DNA of 64,000 nucleotides from the NCBI GenBank assembly GCA_948474755.1, contig CAOLHI010001043.1, positions 372,001 through 436,000 on the forward strand. The letters are read 5' to 3'. The position numbers and the translations under genes are program-made. Shown here one piece after another: positions 1-13,571 of the stretch. Position 1 is the first letter of the stretch, and each line of letters begins with the position of its first letter. Origin of the DNA: Ctenosaura bakeri (taxonomy: Eukaryota > Chordata > Lepidosauria > Squamata > Iguanidae). A model generated the notes under the pieces. It saw only the letters and a list, made by a program, of their open reading frames with translations, searched no databases and had not been told where the DNA came from.

Positions 1-805
1 CTCAAAAAAGCAGAGCAGGGGTACATGTGTTATTGCAAGAATAAGAAAAGTCAATCTGAAACCAGAAAAATCTGGTTATGTTGTTACAGCAATAATGTAG
101 CTTTTCTAGTCTCTACAAGCACATGCCAAAGGGATGGGGCAGGAAAAGAAGGAACCGACAGGGAGAGGCATATATTAATTAAATACCAGGTGATAGTGCC
201 AATATATCACCGTTATGGCTCTGCAGTTCTGGCAAGTGAAGCATTAAAAGCAACAGGGATTTTATTTCAAGACACGGAAAGCCGTATCTGTAAATGAAGC
301 CTTCGCTCGTCAAATTTAATGGCATATTGTACATTAGATATAAATGTCAAGCTTCATGAAGAATAAGCCTTTAGGAGCAGATGAATACCAGTAGAAGCTA
401 GTTGGCTCACTGGATCCTGTAATCAGAACACAGTGCCAGACGTTTTCACAAGGCACTGGGGCTAAGGAGAAGGGGAAGCGCTGTCTATTATTTTGAAATT
501 TATCAATGGGAACGAGAGCAGCAAAAAAGTGACAAGAATGCCACAAGACTTCCAGCAATGAAAGTATATGGCTAAAGAGTCAAGGATGACAGACACAATA
601 AAAACTTCTAAGATTAGTTGCCAAGATATAAACTTTTATAAATAGGATGCAACCTTTTATTTTGCAGAGTGAAATGTCATACTGATTTAACCATATTTTG
701 TACACTTTAAAACGCTGTAATAGGTTGGACAGATCCAAATTTACTAATACTTAGAATAGACTCAGAGGAATCAGTGGAATTTAAGTTTGCTCTACAAAAC
801 ACAGA

Positions 806-1015
806 ACCAGCCTGGTAGAGTGGTTTGAGTACTGGACTAGAATTTCCAGGAGACCAGAGTTCGAATTCCTATTCAGCCACAGAAATCAACTAGGTGACCC
901 TGGGCAAATCACAGTCTCTCAGCCTCAAAGAAAGACAATGGCAAACCTCCTCTGAATAAACCTTCCTAAGAAGATGGTAGTATAGGGTCACAATAAGGCA
1001 TATTACAACAACAAT
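806..1015 (+). mobile_element. Sauria SINE (tRNA head, Bov-B tail)
   Basis: GTAGAGTGGTTTGAGTACTG (A-box region), GACCAGAGTTCGAATTCC (B box), CTCTCAGCCTCAAAGAAAGA and an ACAACAACAA end give the full SINE order. Confidence 0.8.
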
Positions 1016-1206
1016 GGCTGATGCAGGCATCGCATCATGAGGGCTGCTGGGGGTTGCAGTCCAAGGTCATCTGAAAAGTCACATAACATCATCTTATGAG
1101 TGAAGATCGAACTCCTTTTTATTTCTATGACTCTGCCTCAAATAAACGTACATCTTGATCTGGACCACTGCACACTTCTCCTTTCTTCTGTTTTCTTTTC
1201 CTATTG

Positions 1207-1331
1207 CAGTGATGGGCAAAGTGTAGCCATCCTGATGTCACTGGACTGCAATTCCTTTCAGTCCTAGTGAGCACAGCCAATGAAACTGGCAGCCCAACAA
1301 CATCAGGGGGCTGCATGATTCCCACCCCTAC
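1207..1331. mobile_element. hAT-like MITE of the CAGGGGTGGGAA type
   Basis: CAGTGATGGGCAAAGTGTAG and TGCATGATTCCCACCCCTA are the two ends of a common squamate foldback repeat. The centre carries a degenerate GGACTGCAATTCCTTTCAG block. Confidence 0.55.
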
Positions 1332-1882
1332 TATAGTGTAAACAGAGACAAATGTTCATGATGAATTCTCCTAAGTGTAATATACCAAGATTCTTCACCT
1401 AGACCCTAGGAGACTGATCATGGGAGAGCATTTTCTCAGATGCGAGAAATTTATTTTCATTTGGACACTCTCCAGTTGGAGCAAAAGGATCTCAAGTCTA
1501 CCCATGGCACATTTGAAAACAATTTATTCTCTTGCCTTTCAGCCACAGGGCAGCCTGTAAGAGATATCAGCAATGATATCCTGTTAAAAAGGAAATGACA
1601 TGGAGACATAGAACATAAGAGCAGAGACAGAGTTAAATGAATGTTTTTTCAGGGGGGATTCCACAATTGGGGTACAATCACACTGGGGAGTTCCTGTGCA
1701 ATCTTTTCTCTTTTGGTGCTAGCACCCTGAGCAGGATCTCCAATGATGGGCCATCAAACAGGAAAAATTGACGAGCCCATCTCCCCTGCCTCCCTCCCTT
1801 TAACCTTCTAGTTTCTTCCTCTCCTGTTAAGTCAGTCACAACCACGAAGCACTGGGAAAGAGGGAATGCTGCATACATAGAA

Positions 1883-2018
1883 GGGGTAGGAATCATGTGG
1901 CCCTACAGATGTTGTTGGACCACATCTCCCAGCATTCATCACAACTGGTTATAATGGCTAGGGTTGCTGAGATCTGCAGTCCAACCACATCCAAATGCCC
2001 ACATGATTCCCACCCCTG
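1883..2018. mobile_element. hAT-like MITE of the CAGGGGTGGGAA type
   Basis: The ends AGGGGTAGGAATCATGTGG and CACATGATTCCCACCCCTG are clearly inverted. The interior contains GTTGTTGGACCACATCTCCC and a mirrored GATCTGCAGTCCAACCACAT. Confidence 0.7.
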
Positions 2019-3854
2019 TATTATAGCATGCACAGGAACCCTGTATCAGGATTTGGCTAGGACTGGCTCCTCTGAGCATGCGTAGAGTACAGACAGTGAG
2101 GCAAGACTTCACCGTGGCCAGAGTTTTCAGTCAAGCAGGCAAAAAGGCTGGAGACTTGTTCCTTATGCTTGGGGCAGATTTATTACTGCACACTAAGATA
2201 AGACTTTTCAGCAAGCATTCCAAAAAGCAATTAGGAAAGCAAAACATCAGGAGAAAATAACAACACTGAAAATAAAACGAACAGAACTCCCCTTACATAG
2301 TATATACAGACAGCAGTGTAACATGACCAGCCAGGAAAATAACGAACTGGTGGACCGGTGAATTGTGCCGGCAGATCCTAGCTGTTTTAAGGGCTAACCG
2401 TCACCCTGAACATATGGGGTGACCAATCATCCTTCTGGTGTATGGCCTTCCCCAGTACACAAGTTGTAGTCATAACAGAGAGACATATTAACCTTGCACC
2501 TGCACCTCTGGCCACATCACCTCATTTTCTGCCGTCCACTTAGAGGAAACCATGTCTGACTCAGCAGAAATCCTTGACACCCTGTTCATACAACTGGCGG
2601 CACACCTGGCAAAATGATGGCTTTAACTACTAATGAGCTGCAGTAACCACAGAAAGAGCACAACGTTTGAAAAAGTTGCTTAAGGCCAAGCTAGATGTTA
2701 TGAGAGACATGCAACCGTTGACAAGAAGCTCATCCCCACCCTCAATGTTTCCTCAGTAACTTACAATGAACTGGTAATCTTGAACCTTTTCAAACCTGAC
2801 ACCCACTTTTAGCTCAAGCACACACTGGAAGACTGATATGCTATTGTTTTTAATCACATACTTGTACCTTGGCAGCACTCCTGTTGCAACTGGCTCAAGG
2901 TCATGGCTGCAACCCAATAATGGATTCTGAGTCTCCAAATGAAGACCTAAAATATTAGCTTTGTTCAACCTGGTATCCTCCAGATATACTTTTTCTCTGT
3001 CTAGAGAAAAGGTGAAATAGTAAAAGAAAGAGAAGCAAATGGTGGGAGAAGAACTGTGAAGAGAGAAGGAGGAGAAAATGGACAAGTTGGAGGGGGCACC
3101 AGACAAGGAGGAAAAAGATGGGTCTACTTAGGAAATATGGGTCGTGGAGAAAAAAAGAGATGAGGGAAGCAGAAAATGTTTAGCCAGGAACCATGAGAGA
3201 GGAAATGAAAAAGAAAGGCGGAGAGGGACTAGGGACCTAAGGAGAAGAAGACTGTAGGTAGGAGCTGCAGAAGAGAGAAGGTGTTCAACACAACTGGAGG
3301 CCACAAGGTTGAGGGAAGCCAACCTACAAGTAAAAGAAGATACTCAGATCTCTGCTTGATTTCACTGATTACTACTAACACAAAGCAGGAAACTCTAAGT
3401 ACATCATGTGCTTTTCTTTTCTAGACTAGGGACAGAGATGATAATGCAGGCACGGGTTTTTAACGATAAAAACTGGTCAGAAGATTAGAAAAAAATGGGT
3501 AGGAAAGGCCTATTAAAACACATGCATGCCTCTAAACAGAAAAAGTATTCTCAAAAGTTTATCGAGGAGACTGAAAATGTCAGAGCTTGATCCTAGAGAG
3601 GTCATGGGAACCTCCTGGCTATATTGTTAGAGAAAGGAACAGGCAGCCACAAGGATAAAGCAGCACAGAAGGTTAGAGAAGGCGGTCACTTCAGAGGCTA
3701 GAATGGACAGTTCTTTCCTGAGGACACAACCCTTTTCATCATCTGTCCTCTGTTTCCTAAAATTGGTATTTCCACTGAAGGACTGACCCTATCTTGCAGG
3801 CATCTTTACTATCAACCATTTAATTTGTTTTCCCTCTCTGCTAGTGGTGACAAT

Positions 3855-4062
3855 GACTGTACTGGCTGTAGTGTGGTTGAGCACCAGGTTATGACTCTGG
3901 AGACCAGGGTTTGAATCTCCACTCAGCCATGAAACCCACTGGGTGACCTTGGATGCATCACACTCTCTTGGCCTCAGAGGAAGGCAACCCCTCTATGAAC
4001 AAATCTTGCCAAGAAAACTCTCTGGCAGTCAGAAAGGACTCGAAGGCACAGAACAACAAGAG
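3855..4062 (+). mobile_element. Sauria SINE
   Basis: GGAGACCAGGGTTTGAATCT (B box), CACTGGGTGACCTTGG, CAAATCTTGCCAAGAAAAC and a terminal AAGGCACAGAACAACAAG define it. It is nearly full length. Confidence 0.85.
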
Positions 4063-6121
4063 TGGTGACAACAGTAAAATCAGGTGTGGCTTGTTAATGT
4101 AGGAGTAAATTTGAGCATGAGGCCTCTACTGTAGCTAACAGAAGAAACAATTATGCCATAAAGCAGCAGATGGGGGAGGGATTTTACAGCCTGCAGCCCA
4201 CCATCATGTTAATAGAGATGTACACTGAACAGTTAAGGGACAAGTAATCCATGTGGAATATTATTGACTATGCTATGCATCTGTGCTCGAGAATATGGGA
4301 AGTGCTTTGCAGGATCAGAATATAGGCTGGTTATTTCTGCATTCTTTACAACTATCTCTGCAACCAACAGCCACTAAGCAACACACTAGAAATTTGCTGA
4401 TAGTCCACCATGACTAACCTTCTGCCCAATTCTGTTATACAAACTCCAGAGACAGAAAATACATGTAAATGAATTAAATATGTTCCTGGACATTACTTTA
4501 ACAGAAAATTTGGCCCTAGCAGCAAAAATAAGATGGAAAGAATAGGGACCCTACATCCTGAAATAAAGAAGAGCAATTCAACATGTTTTGAGCAAACATT
4601 TCATCCAAAGCTAACAGTAAGCACACGTAAAAAGAAACAATAATTTCAGGGAAGCCATATATAAATTAAAACAAACCAAAAACTGAACTTGCTAGTGATG
4701 ACTTGAAAGCTTCTTCCAATATGAATCTAGGGATGATTTTTTTTTTCTTCATTAGCCTAAACTCTTCTTAGCTGGGGTAGCTAGTGAAGCAGGCAAATCC
4801 ACTCTTTCCCTTTCTCCCTGTTTTGCTATTCAAGCTTGCTCAGTTGGGGATTCTGGAGGCAGCTGCTGTTTACCTTGTCTGTTGTAGGAAGGCAAGGACG
4901 GCTACAGTAGGATCAGCCATTCTTTCCTAGCTCAAGCTTTATTACACTGTTTACTGCAGAGACGCTGCTGCAACCTGCCACCATTAGGTCTATGTTTCTC
5001 CAGCCCTTCTTTACCATCCTTCCAATGCCAATGCTACTGAACAAGTCCAGCTAGACAGAGGGCAGGGAGGAAAGGGAAGCTGGTCAGGTGTAACAGGTAA
5101 AATGGAGCTTCTTCGTCAGAGCTTTTCTTAGTGGAGGCATGCCTGTAACTCAACATTCACTGAAACATACCCACAAGTTCTTTCTGGAAATCCTCTGATA
5201 CTTTGCCTAAATTACTAATTAACTAGTTCAAACCAATTCTCAGCCCACATCACTTGACTTGCTTTTGATCTGGCAAACATACACAGTTGCACTTGCACGT
5301 AGCTCCCCTTCTCAAAACTTCCTTGATAGCTGAGTCACTCTACCAATGTCATCACCCAATTAAACAGGAGTTATTTTTATCCCGGTTCTCCCTTATTACA
5401 GATTACTGGCAGTTTCCCACCCCCTCTCAACCTTATGAAAGTAAGACTGTGATTTAAGATTGGACATCACCTCAGGAATCCAAGGAGCTGCCAAAGCTCA
5501 TGCAAGGGACTTAAACCTGTCCAGCACATGCTCCATTTCTGTTTAAATAAATAAATATATACATTAACATACACACAAACTAAAACACTAACTTATTAAG
5601 CAACTAAACACTAACTTACTAAAACATAAAAAGGCTCTGACTCTCCCCCAAAGCCAAGCTGTTATGAAAGAGGGGAAAAACAGAATATGCATGTGTATGT
5701 ATGTATATATATATATATATAAAACACACATACACATATTATATATATTTTCTACCATTATATACAATATACATACATATTATATATATTTTCTACCACT
5801 GCAGATTTGCAGATCATGCTACTAGAATTATTAGTAACCACAGCTATAGATTAATGCATTGTTAGCTTTCTATTGCTCAGCAAGTCTCAAAAAATTATTT
5901 TCAGTTTTTTTCAAAAAAATCTGCAGTTGGCTTATTTTTTAAAACCCACATCAGTTTGGCATTTGGGCTAACTCAGCCACCTGCAGACTCCACAGATGCT
6001 TCTTGACTTTCCCCTCTCCGCCCTTCAGGTAGCTAGCAATCATCATCACCACCTGTAGAAAATGTGCAAAGATTGTTGACAAAGATACCCACTGGTCTTG
6101 TGAAATCGGCTGATAGTATAC

Positions 6122-6152
<31 letters not shown>

Positions 6153-9100
6153 TAGTACAGATGAAGAAGTTGAGAGATATTTGGCGAAGACCAACTGGTG
6201 AGCTAATCACAGAGGTAGACAGAAAGCAGCCTTATATCACATCAGACTATCTGTCTCCTACTCAGCCCAATCATGTCTGCTCTTGACTAGGAGCTGCTAG
6301 ATCAGCAGAGGCTTGGGCCCACGTTTTCCCTGGAATGCACTACCTGATTAAAATACAGATGATTGGAACAGATCCTGGAAGCTTCTGCATGAAAAGTGTG
6401 CACCCTATTACTGACCTCTGGTCTCTTTGCCAGGTGAGATTGGAAGAGTGTAATTGCATTTTGGGAATGGGGTATATCTGGCTCTGATTTTGGACTCAAC
6501 TCCCAGAAATCCCACTGTGCATAAACAATGATAAGGAATTAAGGTAGACAGAGTTCAAACATCTGGAGGTTCAAAGGTTACCCACCACTCTTCATTAGTT
6601 ATTAAATATATATGCACAGATGGAAGTCTACCTAGTAATACCAGGTGCTGCAACCTGTATTTCAGAGGAAGGCAATGGCAAACCACCTCTGAGAATTCCT
6701 GGCCTAACAAAATCCTATGAAATTCATGATGCCACCACAAATCCACAGGTGACCTGAAGACACGCACACAGCGCTTTAAAACAACAAGCACATTACAGTC
6801 TTGCTTAGAATTCTTAGAAGTAACAGTAGTGGAAGAGACATCTCTCCAGAGTGGTGAGTTGATCTAAATAAGTCTTGGGATCTGGCAAGCGACAAACTTT
6901 GGCTTTATGTTCACTTGCCTTCTTGGTTGAATCCTGCTGTTGTGTTCTTAAGGTGTTACTTTAAAAGTGTGACAGTTAAAAATACTTCATTTTCTTGCAA
7001 ATGTCAAGGAAGTGGCAATAGTCAACACTTTCTGCAAGACGTGGGCTGGCAAAACTCCTGGGAGAGTGTCCATCTGAAGTCTGAGAAATAAACTCAGTTT
7101 CACAGCTATTTTATAGCCCAACCCACCCATCTGAAAAAAAGGAGGAAGGAATTCATGGGGCTTGGATGACAAAAACACACAGATGACATTTAAAAAGTAT
7201 TAACATTATTTTACCTTAACCTAAGAGGCAGCAAACATACTCCAATTGTGGTGCCAGAAGAAAAAAAACACTGCAATTTTTTCCAAATGTGGTGTACCAC
7301 TGGTATGTGACCAAACCAAGGAATCCTAGCACTTTATAGTCAAAACTACTGCTTTTGTATATTCAAGACATGTTCTCAAATGGATGCAATTTATCCCATT
7401 TACTATTGTCCTTTCCATTTATTAGTCAGAATATTTATATACTGCCTTTCATTCAGAGGTATCAGGGTGATGTATAATACATATATGCCATAACAAAACC
7501 CCTGAGAAACTCCTTTTCACAAAGACTTTTTATCTATGCACAGCTACTATTTTCTTCCTTGTCCTCTGTCACGCTTGATTTTTTTAAAGCAGCATTGGCA
7601 TGGAGACGATGGTGAAAGAGGCTTCCAGTGTCATGTGGCAGCAGTGTGTCTGCAATAAACAATGCTATAAAGCTTGAATTGGGAAAGAAAGGGGTTCTGC
7701 TGTAGAAGATGCCACTGTAGCTGGCTGTCCTGCCTACAACAAGCTAGGTAAACAGCAGCTGCCTCCATAATCTTTCACTGAATATGTGTGAACAGCAAAA
7801 CTGAGAAAAAAGTAGATAAGCCTGCTCTTAACAAGTTTTTTAAAAAGCATAACTCAATAAGCCTGCCCATCAAAATGGAACCATAAGAAAAATGGAGGCT
7901 GAATGAATAAAAAAATCATCACTTGATGCATTTTGGAAGAAGCTTTCATGTGGTCTCAAGAAGGTCCAAAATGTTTTTGTTTACTTATGCAAGGCTTCCC
8001 TGACGGAGTTGTTTCTTTTCATATGAGCATAGTGTTAGCTCTGAACAGTCTGCTGAAACATGTTGAACTGCTCTTTTTGTGGTGTAGGAACATACCCTTA
8101 TTTCTGTCACTGGTCAAAGAAGTAATGCAAAGGAACAGTTCTACTTCATTAACTGAGGTATAGCTGTACATGCTGTACAATCACCAAAGCAACAAAACAA
8201 GGAGGCACCATAATAAACCAGGATGCATGTAGCATAACTTTCTTCTCTTGTCTGTTTAAATCCACTGAACAGTAGTCACAAAAAGGAGATCAAGAGAGAC
8301 ATATTCACAATGTTCTATTTTCATCCCATCCAATTCCCAGGATTAAGGAGGAGGTCACAAAGACATAAGATGCACAAAATAATTAAAGCTGTGTGACATA
8401 ATTGATCAATTGGCATCAGACTTCCAAAAAAATAAATAAAAAAATACAATCACTTACAAAAAAAAAATGCAACACACATCTTTGAAAACAAGGCAAGCGT
8501 TACTACTTGCTTCACTACTACTGCTTAATTCACATGCAAATGCAAACTAAATAAAATGCATACAATCAGTCAGCTAAGATTGTCCAATTGTGCAATTAAA
8601 TGAAGAGTGACACCTCCACACTTTAATCCTTGCAACGTAATGTCATCTCAGAGACAAATCTTTTGCAACTGGCAGCAAATATGTATGCTAGTCTAGACTC
8701 TCTTGGACCTCTAGAGCAAGCTTCCGTAAGTGATATCCTTCGGATCTGTTGGACTGCTACTCTCATAGTCTTCCCTGTCTAAGGGAGCTCCCCGTTCCCC
8801 CTGTTATTCATTATAACAGCTAAAACAGCATTTCCCTTATCAGATAAAGCCTGCTACTGAACACAAGTTATCTTCTGTTTCTTGGCCACGCTATGTGGCA
8901 GCTGCCATTTTGATCCCTGGGAATGCTTTCTCAACCAGGTGTCCCCTATATGTGTCAGAGTGCAACACCCATGGTCCCCAGCCAGCATAGCCACTGGCCA
9001 TGCCAGTTGGGGAGGATGCAGGTCATAACTGAACACAACTGGAAGGCATCAGATTGAGGAAATATGCCCTAAAGGTGCAATAAGAACCTGAATTTTACCC

Positions 9101-10287
9101 CAATTTGGCTTGTATATCCTGTTCAGTTTTACAAGGAAGAGCAGGTGGTAACAGCAGAAATACCACTTAATGGGCAACAGGACACAAAGAGAGACTGCCT
9201 GCAGCCAAAACAGATTAAACAGATTGACTGGAATTACTGCAATTGTAGCACCCACCTTTCTTTAGCTGTCTCTCCATCCCTTCCTGCTCTCCATGTCAAA
9301 GCAAAAGATTAAGGTGCACACGTGCTCCATCTAAATCCATGAAGAACCCCTCTCTCTGTGTTTCCTGCATGGAAACCACAGAAATGAGGCAGATGAGAGC
9401 AGCCACCAGCATCTTCTTCCTATAATTCTGCAGTAAAGTGAGGTGATTGCCCCAAGTGGGAATTCTGGGCTCAACCAAGAGCGTGGTGCAGAGTGAGCAG
9501 CTGACAGATCTGAACCATGGTGTGCAATCCATTGGGAAATTCTTCTGCCCATGCCCCACAGAAATGAACAGGATACCACAAAGGAGAACCTCCTGCTGAA
9601 TTGTTCCCCAAGCAGGAGTCAGGTGGAAGAAAAGAATTCCATTTCTACCTCATAGTCATATGCCAGACTTGGACACAACCTTGATGGATGCTGTAGCACA
9701 GAGAAGGACAGACCACAGAACTTGGCTTTCTACTAGTGTCTCCAGAGCAATGCAAAGGCTGGAGCGAGAAAACACAATTAAGGAATACCGTATCTTTCAG
9801 CAAGAGCTAAGAGGAGTTACTATTTTGGACAACAGTTCCCAGAATCCTCCAGCTAGAATGGCACACACTCAGCCCAAGGAATATGTTTTGTTTTCTGTAC
9901 CAGAATTAACTCACAATCTTTAACCAAATTGATTAAGGTTTCACAAGATACTTGGTTATTTTTCACCTAAAAAACCCTCACTGGCTTGAGGACAGCTACT
10001 AACTCCTCCCTTGTCAGCCTGCCTGGTATTGGAGTTCTTCAGTGGAGGGGTGTGTCATATGTCCAACCATCCTAAAAAGTTAGCTTGGCAAGAATATGAG
10101 GCAGGGTCTTCTCTGTAGTCACACCTTGGTTATCAGAGTCAGTATGTCTCCATCCTTACTCAGCTTCTGTCAGGTGGCCAAGACTTATTGTTCCATGAGG
10201 TATCTGGTACCCAAAACCCAGTTTTAGGGTTATTTTTTTGTCTTTTTTTGTCTGCTCTCAAAGAATGCTTGACTTTTAAAAAATAGG
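4063..10287. other. Intron interval without a recognised gene
   Basis: Contains a truncated 5S-Sauria SINE (6634-6771), TA/CA microsatellites at 5698-5770 and 6118-6152, and an L2-like remnant near 7425. The remainder is AT-rich and unassigned. Confidence 0.4.
6634..6771 (+). mobile_element. 5S-Sauria SINE, 5'-truncated
   Basis: It begins in the last part of the 5S-like head (GTAATACCAGGTGCTGCAAC) and runs through TCAGAGGAAGGCAATGGCAA to a tail with AAATTCATGATGCCACCACA. Confidence 0.7.
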
Positions 10288-10508
10288 ACCTCATCACACT
10301 AATAAAGTATAGCACTTAAATTCTGCTTTAACTACCACGGCTGCATCCTACAGAGTCTTGGGATTTGTAGTTTGGTGAGGCACTGGAGCTCCTTCTTGCT
10401 GAGAATTCTAAATATTCCTACCCGAACTGCAAACCCCAAGAGTTCATAGGATGTTGCCATGGCAGCTAAAGTGGAATCACAATGCTATAACTGTGTAGTG
10501 TGAACAAT
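10288..10508. mobile_element. Old Harbinger-like foldback MITE
   Basis: The layout matches the foldback family: AGTATAGCACTTAAATTCTG, then GGGATTTGTAGTTTGGTGAG, a centre with GAGAATTCTAAATATTCC, and mirrored arms ending CACAATGCTATAACTGTG. It is more diverged than the copies near the promoter, and the termini are approximate. Confidence 0.6.
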
Positions 10509-11319
10509 CCACTTTTTTTTTTACAAAATCATTTTCATCTGTTTTTAATAATGTTTTTATCTCTCCTGCATTGTCTGGGGAGCCCTAGCAGGCTGAGAGG
10601 CTACAAATATTTTTAATAAATAAATATTGTCAGGCGCATAAGAGAGGGTCAGATCCACCAATTATTTTTCTTCCAAGCACAAGGTACTTTTCTCCTAGAT
10701 CTCCTCCACCGAGGGCTTCTGCTGGGACTTCACAGAAATACAAATCAAACGCCGCGCAGGCAGACAGAAGCTTTTACCTTCCTCACATTTTTCATGCTTT
10801 CATAACCTGCCAGTTTTCAGAGCCTTCAGGTCTCAGAGCCACCTCTGTGAATCCTGCCAGCTCCTTCTGGCCCAGCTGCGAACATTCATTAAAATCTGGC
10901 AACACTTTGGAGTGCCAGCTCGGTTCACCACCTCTCTACACCTTCCATCTTGTTAGCCTGATTCTTTTGAGAGAACAAAAGGATGAAAGAAAAAGGAAGT
11001 TGGGGCAAGAGAGAGGAGGGGGGAAAAGGCAGCCAGAATTTCCACATAGGACTAGTAGCAACCCCTTGTGTTATGAGAATTCACAGAAAAAACAAACCGT
11101 CAGTTTTGATTTTTACTGGCAATGCTTCAAATGGGTACCACTTGATTACTGACGAAAAACCATGTTGGGGAGATGGTTGATAGCCTGGGGTTGTTTCATT
11201 CTAAATGGCTTCCCTGGGCCAAGCAAAGACTGGCACTCTCCACTTGCCTTTTGTTCCCATCCACTTGTCTTGATCCTTCCCACTACATGAAAAACACATC
11301 TCTCCACTTCCCACTCACC

Positions 11320-11521
11320 GGCACCATCCAAACTACCTGCACAATTCATTCTTTATTCGTTTCTCATATTAGATCCTATGTTAGGAATTTAATGAGCCAG
11401 TAATGACTAAACAGACTCACAAGCGGTCACTGGCAGCATTTAAACTACCCATGCAATTCATTCCTTCTTCTTTTCTCACAATTAGATCCTGGGGAAGGAA
11501 CTGATTAAGCCAGTGCTGACT
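11320..11521. repeat. Tandem duplication, period about 112 bp
   Basis: GGCACCATCCAAACTACCTG...GCCAGTAATGACT (11320-11408) is repeated as GGCAGCATTTAAACTACCCA...GCCAGTGCTGACT (11432-11521). Both carry AATTCATTC, TTTCTCA and TTAGATCCT in order. Not a recognised family. Confidence 0.7.
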
Positions 11522-12382
11522 GTGGTGCTGGATATGAGAGTCTTTAAAGTCCAGGTTGTGTGTTTTATTTCTTGCGTCATTTTCTCTCTCCTACAATACC
11601 TTTCGGACTTCTCCTGAGATAGACTGACAATGTACTTCTGTATGGTGTCCAGGAATTTAATTTCTACTGCCTGGATAAATATGGCAATTAAAAGAGGAAA
11701 AACTGCACAAAGTCTGCATATTGAAGATAGTCTGACTAGATTATGGGATATGTCATACGGTTAGGCTGTGGCATCTAACAAGATTTACAGAAAGAGTTAA
11801 TTCTATTAGGGCATTTTTATTAAATGTCACTTGTTCATGGCAATGGCTACATTACAGTTTGGAAGACTTGACATTGTTTACTGCAGTGTTGGTGCAGAAC
11901 CTTGGAAAAAGTTACCTTTTACTGTAAATCTCCAAATACCCTGCCAGATGGCCATGAGAGATACTGGGAATTGCAGTCTAAACAGTTACCTTTCAAAATT
12001 TCTGTTTAGATCTGACTGAACAGTATTTCTGCATGTGGTCAAGCTCAGAGCCAATGATGAGCAATGCCAAACTCCAAAATGGGTGGAGCTGCCCACTTCA
12101 CTCCCTGCCAGCCTAGCAGTCTAATGGGGGGGGGCAGCAAGAATCCACTGCCAGAGATCTCAAATTTACTACTTGCAGACAGCTTCTGAAATTATGCTAA
12201 AGGCCAGTGGCTGACCACCTGTACCACAATCCAAATGCGAAGGCTACTCATTTAGTTATGGATAACTGTGCTAGTCCTATGAATGTGAAACTGAATACCT
12301 AAAGAGCAACCTAAATGGATTGGAGATCCAAAGAAGATAGACACATTTTAGCTCCATTGAAATCAACAGGACATACTAACCA

Positions 12383-12568
12383 TGGTTTTTGTGCCTTCAA
12401 GTCATTTCCAGCTTATGGCATCCCTAAAGCAAGCCTATCATAGGGTTTTCTTGGGCTGAGAGTGTGTGATGCACCCAAGGTCACCCAGTGAGTTTCCATG
12501 GGCAAGTGGGGAATCCAACCCTGGTTTTCAGGGTCATAGCCTAATGTTCAAACCACTACATCATGATG
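12383..12568 (-). mobile_element. Sauria SINE
   Basis: The reverse-complement order is present: GTGCCTTCAAGTCATTTCC (tail), AAGGTCACCCAGTGAGTTTC and CAAACCACTACATCATG (head). The solo LTR begins at its 5' end. Confidence 0.82.
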
Positions 12569-12572
12569 GTTC

Positions 12573-13011
12573 TGTAGCAGAAATCCAGAGACAGAGAGAC
12601 CAAGGAATAAAGGAAAAAGAGTTTTATTACGGCCGGGCTACGTGGCTGGAATCGCTTCCAAAGCCAAGAGCCCAGAGACCAGTTTGCAAGACAGTTTTAT
12701 AGGAACACAGTACAAAGGCATTTCTTCTTGCCCGCCCCTCTGAGGTTTTGCAATGTGTGCAATATTCTCTGATACTCTAACTTCTCAGATATTTACATTC
12801 CAGGCAAACTGTTACAGAACATTTGAGCAGTAAGCACACCGTGACCGAAACTCTGTATTCAAAAACAGAAACAACTCTGGTTATCATTCCTAACGCAGCA
12901 TGTGGAAATCCCTTGACTTGTGACACACTTTCAGATGATTCTTCATATTCACTGCTATAATTATGAGCATATCGAGGCAAGCTAGACTAACCCTCTCCAG
13001 AGGCTACTTCA
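12573..13011 (-). mobile_element. Solo LTR of retroviral type
   Basis: Read on the minus strand, a TATA box (CCTATAAAACT at 12693-12703) is followed about 75 bases on by a polyadenylation signal (AATAAA at 12623-12628) and a U5-like segment with GGTCTCTCTGTCTCTGG. The segment can be bounded by TG and CA (minus TGAAGTAGCC to GCTACA). No internal viral genes are present on either side. It abuts a Sauria SINE. A target duplication was not found, so the ends are provisional. Confidence 0.6.
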
Positions 13012-13571
13012 TTGATTTGGTACACTTTCAGGAGAATCTTCTCCAATCATTCTATATGCTTAAGCATGTTTTATAACTACCGGTATATATGGGATCTCTG
13101 CTTCAGTTCTCAATCATGGCTTAAATCTCATCAATTACAAAGATCGCAAGGTGATTACAGTTGCACTGCAAGGTCTCTGGGATTAGGCTTCACTGAAGCC
13201 AGTGAGACTTACTTCTGAGTAAACATGTGGAGGATTGTATTGTAAATTCCATTTGATCAAAATACAATTCATGGGAGGGGAAAAAAAAACTCGGATAATT
13301 TGGTGCAATATTTTCTTCAATATCAACAAATTGTTCACAACTTTAAAAAAAAAGAGTATCCTGAATTCTCCAGAAGGATTAACATATCCAGCAGAAGATG
13401 CTTTCTTTCTTTTTTAAGGAGGGAAGCTGGATAAAAGCAAAGAGAGTAGACCAGTGAAAGCAATGAATATGCCATATGTAACTCATTAAAAATCTTGAGA
13501 GCTGAAAAAGGCTTTCTGAATTGCATAACAGTTGGTAACAGGTAGTCTAGAAGAGAATTCCACAACTGGAA

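Larger units (their letters stand above)
1..3854. other. Intron interval, few repeats
   Basis: Apart from one Sauria SINE and two hAT-like MITEs, I see nothing. A minus-strand open stretch of 117 codons (2753-3106) has ordinary AT-rich composition and no recognisable motif. Confidence 0.4.

Noticed and set aside
2753..3106. 117-codon minus-strand open frame
   Set aside because: No start context, motif or splice support; composition matches surrounding intron.
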